NCBI RefSeq assembly: GCF_000171615.1
Contig: NZ_ABFU01000066.3
Coordinates: 1 to 64,000 of the forward strand
DNA length: 64,000 nucleotides
Direction of reading: 5' to 3'
From: Bacillus coahuilensis m4-4
Lineage (GTDB): Bacteria > Bacillota > Bacilli > Bacillales > Bacillaceae_K
The notes beneath the pieces were generated by a model. It made no database searches and was not told the DNA's origin. It was given only the letters and a program-made list of their open reading frames with translations. Of this stretch, positions 10,008-19,431 are shown piece after piece (the stretch's first letter is position 1; the number at the start of each line of letters is the position of its first letter). A program made the translations under genes and the position numbers.

Positions 10008-10352
10008 GTGAATGCAAATGGAAGGATTAGAGGATACTTAGCTCACCATATGAAGTTAGACTCATTTATTCAACATGTTTCATCCTCAGTAAATAGGCAA
10101 CTGCAAGAATTAGATTCATCAGCAGAGATGGTAGTGGATATAGGATATAATTTTGTCTTGTTTTATGGAATAACAAATGAAAAAGTATTTCAAAAGCTAC
10201 TTACCCATCAAGAAGCAAACCTCTTAAAAGCAAGAGGAAGTTATTTATTGGACCGAAGTATTTGGGAAGAAATTCGAAAAGTGAATACAGAGATTTGCCT
10301 CACGTCACACTACTTACAAACCGTATTTAGTCAACTTCCTAATTCAGAGTAG
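10008..10352 (+). CDS. Unknown protein under SAM-I riboswitch control
   Basis: Not recognised. GTG at 10008 is preceded by AAGGAGG at a good distance and gives a 114-residue, soluble, mixed-charge protein with no signal peptide, membrane helix or cysteine motif; its only cysteine is in EICLTSH. A very weak resemblance to the MpsC/DUF2294 type (a segment like LTHQEANLLKARG) is not enough to name it. It is separated from the riboswitch terminator by about 120 bases without a reading frame, so it is the first gene that the switch can control unless a methionine gene has been lost. Confidence 0.65.
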   Translation: MNANGRIRGYLAHHMKLDSFIQHVSSSVNRQLQELDSSAEMVVDIGYNFVLFYGITNEKVFQKLLTHQEANLLKARGSYLLDRSIWEEIRKVNTEICLTSHYLQTVFSQLPNSE

Positions 10353-10452
10353 AGGAAAGGCTTAAAGAAAGACTTTTCCTTATTCATTTTGATATAATGA
10401 GGTCAAAATCTGAAGAAATAAGGTTATGTATTTGGCTGACGGAGGGAATGAC

Positions 10453-11304
10453 GTGAATACTATTAATCGTATTGGTCAAGCATTGATAGATAGAAAATAC
10501 GAGATTGTAAGAAATCTTCATCAAGAATTAGTGGGATTAGTGGAAGATTCTGAAAAGCTTCGTATTATGGAAGAAATGCAAGATGAGATTCTAGAAATGA
10601 GAGCCGAACTGGTCAACATTTTCGGTCAAATTATTAGAGATCAATCTTCTCAACAAGAAAGAGAGCATTTAATTGAACAATGGGGTGCCCAAACTGGAGA
10701 AACTATTTATCATTTAGGTGCTCATTTAGATGAAGCCTTATTTGAAACAAGATTTTACCGAAAACATATATGGAATGTACTGAAAGATGAGATTCAACAA
10801 AATGGGGTATCCATAGAAGAAATAGTTGAGATATCCGAAATCTTTCATCCTCTATTAGATCATGCAGTCTATTCATTTAGTTTAACCTTCGTTAAATTTC
10901 ACCAACAAGCTTTATCCAATGCGAAGTTAGCATTTTTGGAGTTATCTGTACCGGTTGTTCCTGTTGCTGAAGGTGTAGCTATATTGCCTATCATAGGTAC
11001 AATTGATACTGAACGTGCAAGACTTCTGATGGAAGAAACGTTACAATCTGCGACTAAATTACATTTAAACAAGCTCATTATTGATCTGTCAGGAGTCGTA
11101 GTAGTAGATACGATGGTGGCGGACCAACTATTTAAAGTTGCCTCAGCTCTAAAATTATTAGGAGTAGAAATTATTCTTACGGGTATTCGTCCTGAGGTTG
11201 CTCAAACGGTCGTATCATTGGGCATTCAATTTGAGAGTATTGTAATTAAAGCGAATCTTAAAGAAGCCATGTCAATCTTTGTTAAAGACGGACGTGTGGG
11301 GTAA
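10453..11304 (+). CDS. RsbR-family stressosome protein with STAS domain
   Basis: About 283 residues. The first 150 form a helical non-haem-globin-like sensor; the last 120 form a STAS domain with PIIGTIDTERARLLMEE and LIIDLSGVVVVDTMVADQ. Phosphorylatable positions corresponding to RsbR Thr171 and Thr205 are Thr in GTIDT and Ser in DLSG. Such proteins build the stressosome with RsbS and RsbT and feed the SigB general stress response. GTG 10453 is chosen after GGAGGG. No rsbS or rsbT is adjacent, so it is an orphan RsbR paralogue like B. subtilis RsbRB-RD. Confidence 0.85.
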   Translation: MNTINRIGQALIDRKYEIVRNLHQELVGLVEDSEKLRIMEEMQDEILEMRAELVNIFGQIIRDQSSQQEREHLIEQWGAQTGETIYHLGAHLDEALFETRFYRKHIWNVLKDEIQQNGVSIEEIVEISEIFHPLLDHAVYSFSLTFVKFHQQALSNAKLAFLELSVPVVPVAEGVAILPIIGTIDTERARLLMEETLQSATKLHLNKLIIDLSGVVVVDTMVADQLFKVASALKLLGVEIILTGIRPEVAQTVVSLGIQFESIVIKANLKEAMSIFVKDGRVG

Positions 11305-11314
11305 TCTATAAAAG

Positions 11315-11340
11315 TAGAGATCTTATTGATCTCTATTTTT
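11315..11340. terminator. Terminator between the rsbR paralogue and the repetitive protein gene
   Basis: TAGAGATC and GATCTCTA form a perfect stem around TTATT, followed by T6. The stop codon of the convergent minus-strand gene lies in the hairpin. Confidence 0.75.
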
Positions 11341-11904
11341 TTCGTTTTCATTCGACCGGGTGTCAATGGATTGACCAATTGCGGATAATACAGACCCAAC
11401 CGCTTGTATCCATGAACCCACAGCATTTAGTTCTGATGTGTCTTCATCTCTTTTTAATTCAATGAATCCAGCAATGGATTGAATGCTGTTACCTATCGTT
11501 TGCAATAAGTTCCCGTACAGGTTTAGAACTTGAACTTCAGTTGGAGTTTGTCCATAAACAAACGCTACGCTTATTCCACCTCCTAAAGCTTGTAATAAGT
11601 TTCCCTGTATATTTAATAACTCTTTTCGAGTCTCACTATAATGGAGTAATAATCCTACCAATACGGTTGAATTACCGATGGACTGTACAGCATTCCCTAC
11701 TGAGGATAAATCTGCTGGTACTGTCGTATCTACAAGGACAGCATTCCCAGTAGCCTGCAATGTGTTTCCAATAATATTTAAGTCCTCTAATAAGATTTCC
11801 GGTAAGGGAAGGTTCGGTGTAGAACTAATAGCTGAGGCAATGGTTCCAAATGCTTGGGTCCATGCGCCAAATTCTGCGATTTGTTCAAGATTATGATTGT
11901 CCAT
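11323..11904 (-). CDS. Repetitive hydrophobic-face protein (DUF6944-like)
   Basis: A 193-residue protein made of about eight degenerate repeats of 20-25 residues, each with a core like GNxLQAxGN (IIGNTLQATGNAVLV, SVGNAVQSIGNSTVLV, IQGNLLQALGGGISV, LYGNLLQTIGNSIQSI, AVGSWIQAVGSVLSAIGQ). I believe this is the repeat family called DUF6944 in Bacillaceae; function is unknown. The repeats suggest amphipathic helices that could stack or lie on a membrane. There is no signal peptide. ATG at 11904 follows AAGGCGG. Confidence 0.7.
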   Translation of the reverse strand: MDNHNLEQIAEFGAWTQAFGTIASAISSTPNLPLPEILLEDLNIIGNTLQATGNAVLVDTTVPADLSSVGNAVQSIGNSTVLVGLLLHYSETRKELLNIQGNLLQALGGGISVAFVYGQTPTEVQVLNLYGNLLQTIGNSIQSIAGFIELKRDEDTSELNAVGSWIQAVGSVLSAIGQSIDTRSNENEKNRDQ

Positions 11905-12070
11905 CTGATTACCGCCTTCTTGATTTCTACTACAGTGTATTCACATACCCTACACAATGTTTCACTTAAATATAAATGTGAACTAGCTAACAGATTAGGA
12001 TGAAAGGATTAGATTAGACTACATATTGAATAGAGCAAGGAAGTTGGAAAAGGAGCGAGAACAAATTAGA

Positions 12071-12280
12071 ATGATATTATATACAATCACAAGCTGCCAT
12101 AAGTGTGAAACAGTGAAAAAACGGTTAGACATACTACAAATACCATACAAAGAAATAAATGTTTTAGAACAGGTAAAGTCTGACCAAGAAAAAATTTATA
12201 TAGATGAAGGGTTACCCCTACTAGTGATAGAAGGGGGGACATTAAATTACGACGCTATTATAGAATGTTATGAAAAATAA
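12071..12280 (+). CDS. Glutaredoxin-like protein
   Basis: A 69-residue thioredoxin-fold protein starting MILYTITSCHKCETVKKRL. The CHKC dithiol site follows the first strand, and LPLLVIEGGTLNYDAIIECY supplies the cis-proline and last helix. The size fits NrdH/glutaredoxin-like proteins. The frame is open from a TTG at 12026, but homology starts at ATG 12071; GGAG lies 16 bases before, longer than ideal. It stands 12 bases before a Crp-like regulator and near a peroxiredoxin, suggesting a redox group. Confidence 0.75.
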   Translation: MILYTITSCHKCETVKKRLDILQIPYKEINVLEQVKSDQEKIYIDEGLPLLVIEGGTLNYDAIIECYEK

Positions 12281-12292
12281 GAGGTGTAATGA

Positions 12293-12969
12293 GTGAATAA
12301 ATTATTTATGTTGTCTCAAATCAATTTGTTAGATGAATTGCCCCATCATCAACTAGAGGAAATTAATGAGATGACGAGCTCGTCGCCCATAAAGAAAGGG
12401 ACGATGATTTTAAGTCCCAATCATGAAATGCGCTCTTTATACTTTTTGAAAAAGGGCAAGTAAGGTTATACAAGCTCTCACCAAGCGGAAAAGAGTTTAC
12501 GGTTGATATTCTAGGACAAGGAAATATTTTTGGAGAGACTTCTAGTTTTTCATTATCTGAAGATCATATTTATGCACAGACCATGGTTGATTCGTATATA
12601 TGCACGCTATCAAAGGTACGATTTGAAGAACTACTTCGTAAAAGATCAGACCTGTCATTAAAACTAATTAGTATCCTGTCCAGTAAATTAAATGACGTGT
12701 ACAGTATGAGTGAAAGTATTGCTTATAGGGACGTGAAGCAACGTATTATGGTACTGCTATTACAACTAAGTCATCGTTTTGGTGTTAGAAGCGGGGAATG
12801 GCAAACAGTAGGAGTCAAAATGACCCAGCATGATATAGCCAGCATGATTGGTTCTTCAAGAGAAACGGTGAGTTTATTTTTGGGTGAATTAGAGAAAGAA
12901 GGGGTTATAAAACGCAAACCTCTTCAAATTAACCCAGCATTAGTAGACACTTTAATGGAAAGTGTATAA
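12293..12969 (+). CDS. Crp/Fnr-family transcription regulator (frameshifted)
   Basis: Cyclic-nucleotide-binding fold (residues about 10-130, with DILGQGNIFGETSSFSL) followed by a winged helix with recognition helix SSRETVSLFLGELEKEG. No iron-sulfur cysteine cluster is seen. The frame breaks at an A5 run (12449-12453); one more A restores LYFLKKGQVRLYKLSPSGK, giving about 225 residues. GTG 12293 follows AGAGGTG. Targets are unknown; position between a glutaredoxin and a peroxiredoxin suggests thiol or peroxide metabolism. Confidence 0.85.
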
Positions 12970-13046
12970 GTGTTAGCTATCTAACATCTTTTCAATTTCA
13001 GCGAGGATAAAATAGACTTAAAATTACAAGAAGGTGGGAATTAATC

Positions 13047-13691
13047 ATGACTAGTTTACGAGAACAATTTGATGAGAATATTCGTGCATTCAGTGAGCGC
13101 GCTCCTAAAGAAGTTGTTGAGCAAATGCAAACAGCCATTGATGAACTAGAGGCATCAAATGCCGGGAAAGGACTTCGAATTGGTGAAAAAGCACCTAACT
13201 TTACGCTTCCAAATGCAAAAGGTGAGAGCGTTACATTGTATGAAGTGTTAGAAAGAGGACCAGTTATCTTAACCTTTTATCGTGGAGGTTGGTGTCCATA
13301 TTGCAATATGGAATTAAGAGCCTATCAAGAGAAACTGGAAGAAATTCACAACGTGGGTGCAGAGCTTATCGCCATTAGTCCTCAAACTCCAGATGAATCC
13401 TTAACTACAGCAGAAAAAAATGAGCTAGCTTATCATGTATTAAGTGATGAAGGAAATGTTGTGGCAAATGATTTTAATTTAGTCTATTCTCTACCGGATT
13501 ATTTAGTGGAAATCTATAAAAGTTTTAACTTAGATCTTGTGAAGCACAACGGAAATGATGAGTGGTCACTACCTGTAGCTGCAACCTTTATTATTAAAGA
13601 AGATGGTACCATTCAGTTTGAATACAGTAAAGCGGACTATAAGGACCGTATGGAACCTTCTGAAATTGTAGAAAAAGTAAAAACATTATAA
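13047..13691 (+). CDS. Peroxiredoxin-like protein (AhpC/TSA family)
   Basis: Intact 214-residue thioredoxin-fold peroxidase. It carries GEKAPNFTLPNAKGE and the active site TFYRGGWCPYCNMELRAYQ, which has a CPYC pair rather than the single Cys of classical AhpC. This arrangement defines the peroxiredoxin-like group of unknown physiological substrate. ATG 13047 follows GGTGGG. It is 77 bases from the Crp-like regulator and ends at a strong terminator. Confidence 0.88.
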   Translation: MTSLREQFDENIRAFSERAPKEVVEQMQTAIDELEASNAGKGLRIGEKAPNFTLPNAKGESVTLYEVLERGPVILTFYRGGWCPYCNMELRAYQEKLEEIHNVGAELIAISPQTPDESLTTAEKNELAYHVLSDEGNVVANDFNLVYSLPDYLVEIYKSFNLDLVKHNGNDEWSLPVAATFIIKEDGTIQFEYSKADYKDRMEPSEIVEKVKTL

Positions 13692-13701
13692 AACAAAAAG
13701 C

Positions 13702-13744
13702 TCGAGCTTAAATCATGAAAAAGGATTTTAGCTCGAGTTTTTTA
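13702..13744. terminator. Terminator after the peroxiredoxin gene
   Basis: CTCGAGCTTAAATC pairs with GATTTTAGCTCGAG (one mismatch), followed by T6. It also faces the convergent DUF3231 gene. Confidence 0.85.
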
Positions 13745-13750
13745 ACATTG

Positions 13751-14302
13751 TTAGTCGTTATATGGTGTACCAGGCGGTATATATGGAGGAGGTATTCGCA
13801 GCCATCCTCTTCTTTTCAATACATTCTTTAATGTTGCAGCGTATTCCATTAAATTAATTTGAATGGAAATGAATAAGAGACCAACATCTGATCGAATAGA
13901 CTGCGACATGGATTGAGCGCAGAAGGAGATAGAGGCTGCTACTTTCACAGAGATTAAGTTGGCAATCTCATCATCTGTTAATCTCACGCCGTTTGGAACA
14001 GACATCGGATTAGATTCGGGTTTATTTGCATTGGATAATGGTAATGGTACCCCTTCTTTTACAAGTAAATCCTGTATCTTAATTGAATCTTGATTGCTTC
14101 CTTTAAGGGCATCTTCAAGTAATGTAATTAAATCTGGATCATTTGTCGTGTTTAGCCCGATTTGATAAAGAGAATGAGCTTCTTCGAAAGCAGTAAAAGC
14201 AGTCCATAAAGCCATGACTTCTCCAACGTGCAGGGGAGGTTTAGGCTCTTCATCTGTAAAATTCTTAACTAATTCAGTGAGCGCTTCAACAACATTAATC
14301 AT
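13751..14302 (-). CDS. DUF3231 family protein, CotF-like
   Basis: A 183-residue helical protein with the DUF3231 signature LHVGEVMALWTAFTAFEEAH and a second four-helix stretch with SISFCAQSMSQSIRSDVGLL. It ends in a proline-rich tail (PPPYIPPGTPY). DUF3231 proteins are ferritin-like four-helix bundles related to spore coat protein CotF and occur mainly in spore formers; function is unknown. It has one repeat unit, whereas many relatives have two. ATG 14302 follows GGTGGAG. Confidence 0.75.
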   Translation of the reverse strand: MINVVEALTELVKNFTDEEPKPPLHVGEVMALWTAFTAFEEAHSLYQIGLNTTNDPDLITLLEDALKGSNQDSIKIQDLLVKEGVPLPLSNANKPESNPMSVPNGVRLTDDEIANLISVKVAASISFCAQSMSQSIRSDVGLLFISIQINLMEYAATLKNVLKRRGWLRIPPPYIPPGTPYND

Positions 14303-14397
14303 TCTCCACCTCTATTTACTAAGACATTATTCCTAGTTTTCATCCTTTATAGAAAATTATGCAGACATTGATAAAAAAAACAAGAAGCTTTTAGATT

Positions 14398-14718
14398 CTA
14401 GCTTCTGTTTTCCATTGAACTATTTAGTGGAGAGGTTGTAAAGGCCGTGATGGTTGAACGACTAGAATAAATGGTATGTAGAGCATCGAACGCTTCGTTT
14501 GTCTCTGTTCCTTCAATGACTATTTTAAAAGTACGCTTATCTTTAGATGTTAGGAAATAGGATACTAACTTTGGTAAAGAAGATAATGCGATCTTTTTAT
14601 GTCGTTCAATAAAATAAATATGACCATTATAATCCTTGGCAAAGTGATAGAGCTTTAAAACTTGCTGCATGGATAATGATTGATTCATTGTCACTTTTCT
14701 AGAATAGATTTCACTCAT
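14398..14718 (-). CDS. HPr-like small protein
   Basis: A 106-residue protein whose pattern (KVTMNQSLSMQQVLKLYHF, then KKIALSSLPKLVSYFLTS, then FKIVIEGTETNEAFDAL) resembles the HPr fold of phosphocarrier proteins. The phosphorylated histidine and the regulatory serine motif of true HPr are not in their usual context, so it is unlikely to work in sugar transport. Monocistronic; the start follows GGTGG. Family assignment is a moderate inference. Confidence 0.5.
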   Translation of the reverse strand: MSEIYSRKVTMNQSLSMQQVLKLYHFAKDYNGHIYFIERHKKIALSSLPKLVSYFLTSKDKRTFKIVIEGTETNEAFDALHTIYSSRSTITAFTTSPLNSSMENRS

Positions 14719-14800
14719 TGTTTTTGACCACCTTAATGGATTAGTTATTTATCTATACCTCCAAAAAGGGAAGATGAAACCAGTTTAATTGGAAGAAAAA

Positions 14801-14825
14801 ATGAGCCCTATTGTGGACTCATTTT
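14801..14825 (-). terminator. Terminator of the small protein gene
   Basis: ATGAGCCC and GGACTCAT (one mismatch) form a stem flanked by A6 and T6, overlapping the stop codon of the next minus-strand gene. Confidence 0.6.
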
Positions 14826-14944
14826 TTAGCTTGTGCTTTCTTTTTATTTATAGCAAGTTCTTCAGCGTATTCTTCTTGAGATTTACCCTGCTTTTGACTT
14901 TCTGATTGAATCTTTTTGAACTTGTTATCATTCAAATTAGGCAA
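14819..14944 (-). CDS. Small charged protein, 41 residues
   Basis: A TTG at 14944 with a perfect GGAGGTG site seven bases before opens a 41-codon frame, LPNLNDNKFKKIQSESQKQG and so on, ending in a lysine/alanine-rich tail. It is hydrophilic and Q/E/K-rich, like small spore or stress proteins of Bacillus (the gamma-SASP style), but no family can be named. The strong ribosome binding site and terminator support a real gene. Confidence 0.6.
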   Translation of the reverse strand: MPNLNDNKFKKIQSESQKQGKSQEEYAEELAINKKKAQAKK

Positions 14945-15079
14945 TCCTTTTCACCTCCTAGTCTACATATGTATGTAGTATGTGAAAAGCACATGAACTG
15001 TATTCAAAAGAGTGAATAGTAGTAACAGAAATGTGTTTGTGTCTATAATAAAGCTAAAATGAATGGAGAAGAGGGAAAA

Positions 15080-16854
15080 GTGGTTGAAAATAAGAAAAAT
15101 GGTAGCGTGTTTCAGCTTTTAACCTTAATAAAGATAGCAGATCCACCCAAAGCATTATTTAGCATTTCATTAATGTTAAGTATCATAACGACTGTTGCAA
15201 GCTTAGCCATTCCATTATTAGCTAGCAGATTCATTGATAATTTTTCGCTAAGTGCTTTAAATACAGGGCTAATCATCTTACTAATTGTAGCTTTTTTTAT
15301 TCAAGCTTTAGCTGGAGGTGTTTCAGTATACATATTAGCCAAAGTTGGTCAGCATATGATTGCGGCCTTGCGAAAGGAGCTTTTAAAAAACTTCTTATAC
15401 TTCCTGTTAGCTATTATGATCACCATGAAACAGGAGATACAGTCAGCAGAATGACGAATGATACTGGAATCATAAAGAACTTGATAACAGAGCATCTAAC
15501 TGGCTTTATAACAGGAATTATTTCTGTAATTGGAGCAATTGGTGTCTTATTCTATCTAGATTGGCCTCTTACGTTAGTGATGTTTTCCATTATACCCGTC
15601 GCTATTCTTATATTACTGCCAATTGGCAAGAAAATGGCAGACATATCAAGAGGATTACAAGCTGAGACGGCGTCTTTCTCGGCTGGGCTTACAGGGGTAT
15701 TATCTGAAATTCGATTAGTAAAAGCTTCTAATGCAGAGGATATTGAATGGGAGCGAGGAAAAAAGGGATTAAAAATTTATATTCATATGGTATAAGAGAA
15801 GGCGTTATACAAGCAATTATGAGTCCCCTTGTTTCTTCGTTAATCATCGTCGTTCTTGTGCTCATTATAGGGTTTGGTGGTATACGTGTAACTTCAGGAA
15901 GTATGACGGCAGGAGAACTGGTTGCCTTTTTTATTTATTTGTTTCAAATTATCATGCCGATTACTCAAATCGTGGTGTTTATCACACAGTTTCAGAAAAC
16001 AATTGGTGCTACGGAGAAGATTGTCTCCATTTTAGAGTTAGATGAGGAAAAACTTACTGAAGGGAGAGAAGTTCACCAAGCAGAAGGGCCTCTTGTTCTC
16101 GATTCTGTAGAATTTGGATACTCTTTTGATGAGATCACCTTAAAGGATATAAATATTGTGGCAGAAAAAGGCAAGGTAACGGCCATAGTAGGTCCAAGTG
16201 GAAGTGGAAAAACGACTCTATTTTCTTTAATTGAACAATTTTATCCTCCGATTAACGGAAGGATCTTACTGGGTTCTGAAGAAATTTCATCGTTTTCTTT
16301 GAAGTCTTGGCGCAAAATGCTTGGGTATGTATCACAAGATTCTCCTATTTATTCTGGTACTATTTTGGATAATATAACGTACGGATTGTCAGAGAACGTT
16401 ACACAAGATCAAGTAGAAGAGGCTGCAAAAAATGGCCTATGCCCATGACTTTATTATGGACTTGCCAAAAAACTATGAAACAGAAGTAGGAGAACGGGGA
16501 ATTAAGCTTTCAGGTGGACAACGTCAACGAATTGCTATTGCACGCGCTTTACTCCGTGATCCAGAAATATTAATGCTGGATGAGGCAACATCTAGCTTAG
16601 ATAGCCAATCAGAAATAGTCGTGCAGGAAGCATTGAAAAATTTAATGAATGGGAGAACCACTATCGTTATCGCTCATCGACTTTCCACCATTGTGGATGC
16701 AGATCAGATCATTTTCTTAGAGAAAGGGCGAGTGACAGGGAAAGGTACTCATACTGAATTGTTTGCTTCTCATATGTTGTATCGTGAATTTGCAACACAG
16801 CAACTTCGTATAGGAGAGAAGTCAAAAGAAGCGACAAACTCTCTTACTAAATAA
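15080..16854 (+). CDS. ABC exporter, fused permease and ATPase (frameshifted)
   Basis: Half-transporter of the BmrA/MsbA type, about 590 residues. Six membrane helices ([20 protein letters not shown] onward) are followed by an ATPase with Walker [12 protein letters not shown], signature [14 protein letters not shown], Walker [12 protein letters not shown] and H-loop IVIAHRLST. It probably exports lipids or drugs as a homodimer. Three frame breaks, all in A6 runs (15385-15390, 15759-15764, 16427-16432), split it into four pieces; undoing them gives a normal protein. GTG 15080 is preferred (GAAGAGGG before it) over ATG 15059. A small hairpin overlaps the stop. Confidence 0.85.
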
Positions 16855-16862
16855 GAGTTTGT
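16835..16862 (+). terminator. Weak terminator after the ABC exporter
   Basis: AAACTCT(CT)TA pairs with TAAGAGTTT over the stop codon; only a short T-rich tail follows, so it may be partial. Confidence 0.4.
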
Positions 16863-16917
16863 TTCTCTTTTAAAATGGGGAATGGTTCAAAGAGGAACAG
16901 AGGAGGAGGAAACGGGA

Positions 16918-17658
16918 ATGTTTAGTGAATCAGTTGTGGTTATTACAGGAAGTGCTAATGGGATTGGAAAGGAAGTAGCAAGGCAATATGCAGAGCAAGG
17001 AGCAACTCTCATATTAGTTGACAGAGATCATCTAGGATTAGCTAAAATGGTGAAACAGTTGAGGAAGCAAACTGAGGTTGCAGAGTACTGTATCGATTTA
17101 CAGAACGTTTCTGCCATTACAGAGACTGTTGAAAAAGTTGAGAAGAACTTCAGAAAAATAGATATATTAATAAATAATGCGGGTATTTCAAGGTTTCAGT
17201 CACCTTATGAGTTATCAGAGAATGAGTGGGACGAGATTATTGGTACGAATTTAAAGGGTTCTTTTTTTATGGCTAGGGAATGCGCTAAAGTGATGAAAAA
17301 ACATGGTGGTGGAAAAATTATAAATCTTTCATCTACGAGAGCGTTAATGTCAGAGCCGGGTGGAGAGGCATACGGAGCCTCTAAAGGAGGTCTTCTTGCG
17401 TTAACGCATAGCCTAGCAATTTCTCTAGGGTCAGATCATATTCAAGTAAATTGTATTAGTCCAGGATGGATCCATACAGGGGATTATGAAGAATTATCCA
17501 CTCAGGACCATCAACAGCATCCTTCAGGAAGAGTTGGGAAACCTAGTGATATTGCAAGGGCCTGTTTATTTTTAACCAATCCAAACAATGATTTTATTAC
17601 AGGTGAAAACATAGTGATTGATGGTGGAATGACAAAGAAAATGATATATGGTGAATAA
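16918..17658 (+). CDS. Short-chain dehydrogenase/reductase
   Basis: Intact SDR of about 246 residues with NAD(P)-binding VITGSANGIGKEV, the NNAG motif (INNAGIS), catalytic Ser in NLSSTRALMS and YGASK. It ends like other classical SDRs (ITGENIVIDGGMTKKM). The substrate cannot be told. ATG 16918 is seven bases after GAGGAGGAGG; an upstream in-frame start at 16882 lacks such a site. It follows the ABC exporter by about 60 bases. Confidence 0.85.
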   Translation: MFSESVVVITGSANGIGKEVARQYAEQGATLILVDRDHLGLAKMVKQLRKQTEVAEYCIDLQNVSAITETVEKVEKNFRKIDILINNAGISRFQSPYELSENEWDEIIGTNLKGSFFMARECAKVMKKHGGGKIINLSSTRALMSEPGGEAYGASKGGLLALTHSLAISLGSDHIQVNCISPGWIHTGDYEELSTQDHQQHPSGRVGKPSDIARACLFLTNPNNDFITGENIVIDGGMTKKMIYGE

Positions 17659-17663
17659 AATAA

Positions 17664-17699
17664 AAAAAGCTGATTTCAATTATATGAAATCAGCTTTTT
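17664..17699. terminator. Bidirectional terminator
   Basis: AAAAAGCTGATTTCA pairs perfectly with TGAAATCAGCTTTTT around ATTATA. It can end both the SDR gene and the convergent channel gene. Confidence 0.9.
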
Positions 17700-17705
17700 A
17701 TTTCG

Positions 17706-19278
17706 TTAAATGGTTGGTGGTGGTGTAAAGCCGTCTTGATGGTTATCATCATCCTCCTGAGTAAAGGTGGATGGTGTTTGCTTAGTCACAGACGTTTTTT
17801 CAATTCTTTTATCTAATTTAATTAAATATTTTTCAGCAAAATCACGTCCACCTAATCCGAATGCTAATCCGAAGGCTAAGGCTACTCCGCCAAGGATTAG
17901 CATAAAGGCTAATTGAACAATACTTTGTGCTACTTGTAATTGATCAAGTCCCATAAATACACTTAATGCAATAATCGCATATTTACTAATTACACCTAAA
18001 ATCTGTAAGTCTCCTGTTAATATGGAAGATACTATTCTTTCAACAAACCCACCAATGATGATTGCTGCACCAACAATTAGTACAGCTGCTATTACATTTG
18101 GTACATAGGCAAGAACTCCAGTAGCAATCGTAACTAAAAATTCTAGCTCTACTAATTGAAGTGCTTCGACTGTGAACAGAAACACAATGAGTATTTGAGT
18201 GAGAGTTCCAATCAATGATGACAGAGAGAAACGGTTAGTTCGTATGTTTAGTTGATGAATGAAGGAATCTACTCCCACGTTTTTAAGTAAGCTAGAAACA
18301 AAACGAGCAACGAAACGACCAATGTAGATACCAGCAATAATAAGGATAACTGCCATAACAATATTCGGTATCTTAGTGAACACGTCTTCTAACATGGAGA
18401 TAGCAGGTTCTGTTATTCCATCTAGTTGTAGTTGCTCTAGTGCTGTAATAATAACAGGAATTAAAATCAGAATATAAACAATATAACCTACTATTTTAGA
18501 TAAAGGGTTGGACTCAGTAAGCTTGTTTAAGCCCAATTTCCTAGCCCACTGATCTATCCCCAACGCTTGTAAAAAGTTAGTAACAAGATCTCTTACTAAC
18601 TTTGCGATAAACCAACCAATCACCACTACGAGGAATGCAGCAAGAAGATTAGGAATAAACGCTAGAAAATCTTGTAGCATGTTTGAGAATGGACCAGATA
18701 GTCCTTCAATTGATAAGGCTGATAGAATACCAGGTAAGAATACGAGAAGAACTAAGTAAAATACGACATTGGCAACCTGATCAACAATTGAAAATAATTG
18801 TTGGTCGTTTGTGATGAATGATGATTTCTTAAGAGCTTGAGAAACTCGTTGAGATTTGCCAATTCGTTGGATTATATTTTTAACACCACAGCAACGATCC
18901 ATGCAACTAATAGGATTAGAGCAGCTTTAAGTAGTTGAGGAACGAAGCTTAAAATAGTGCTGAGCATTTCTGCAAGGGGACCAGCAAGAATGGTTAAATT
19001 TAATAAATTAAAAAACCAAATAAATACAAACAAGAGTACAAACAAGTACACAATTTTACTAATAATTTTTCAGAAGACCATTTTCTATCTCGTTTTGTAT
19101 TTGGATCAGATTGTCCTAATAATTTATTGTCCCATTTTGTTCGTTTTAACAGGTTAAATACAGCTTTTTCAATAATCTTTGCTACAATCCACCCAATAAT
19201 TAGTACTAGAATGGCAAGTAATAACTCTGGTAGTCGACTCGCATAATCCGCCATTTCAAATCTCCAGTAATTGTCCAT
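17706..19278 (-). CDS. Mechanosensitive-channel-like membrane protein with TM-helix repeats (frameshifted)
   Basis: Polytopic protein of about 520 residues built of four or five copies of a helix module, each like LPELLLAILVLIIGWIVAKII, IPNLLAAFLVVVIGWFIAKLV or IPNIVMAVILIIAGIYIGRFV, and ending FGLAFGLGGRDFAEKYL. This repeat (TM_helix) precedes MscS-type channels; here the MscS beta domain is absent, as in CmpX-type proteins. The tail is acidic and proline-rich. Two frame breaks at T5 runs (18877-18881 and 19066-19070) cut off the first modules; one base each restores them. ATG 19278 is chosen because the family starts just before the first helix; 19254 has a closer GGAG. Confidence 0.8.
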
Positions 19279-19431
19279 ACAATCTATCACTCCTTATTCA
19301 TTTGTCAAAAAACGTTACCCCTCAATTTTTATCCATAAACTTCTTATGCATGAATTTTAAAGAATCGCATGATTGAATTTCCCTTTTTGGGGAATATAAA
19401 GCATGAGACAAGAAGAAATAGGGGGATTCGT

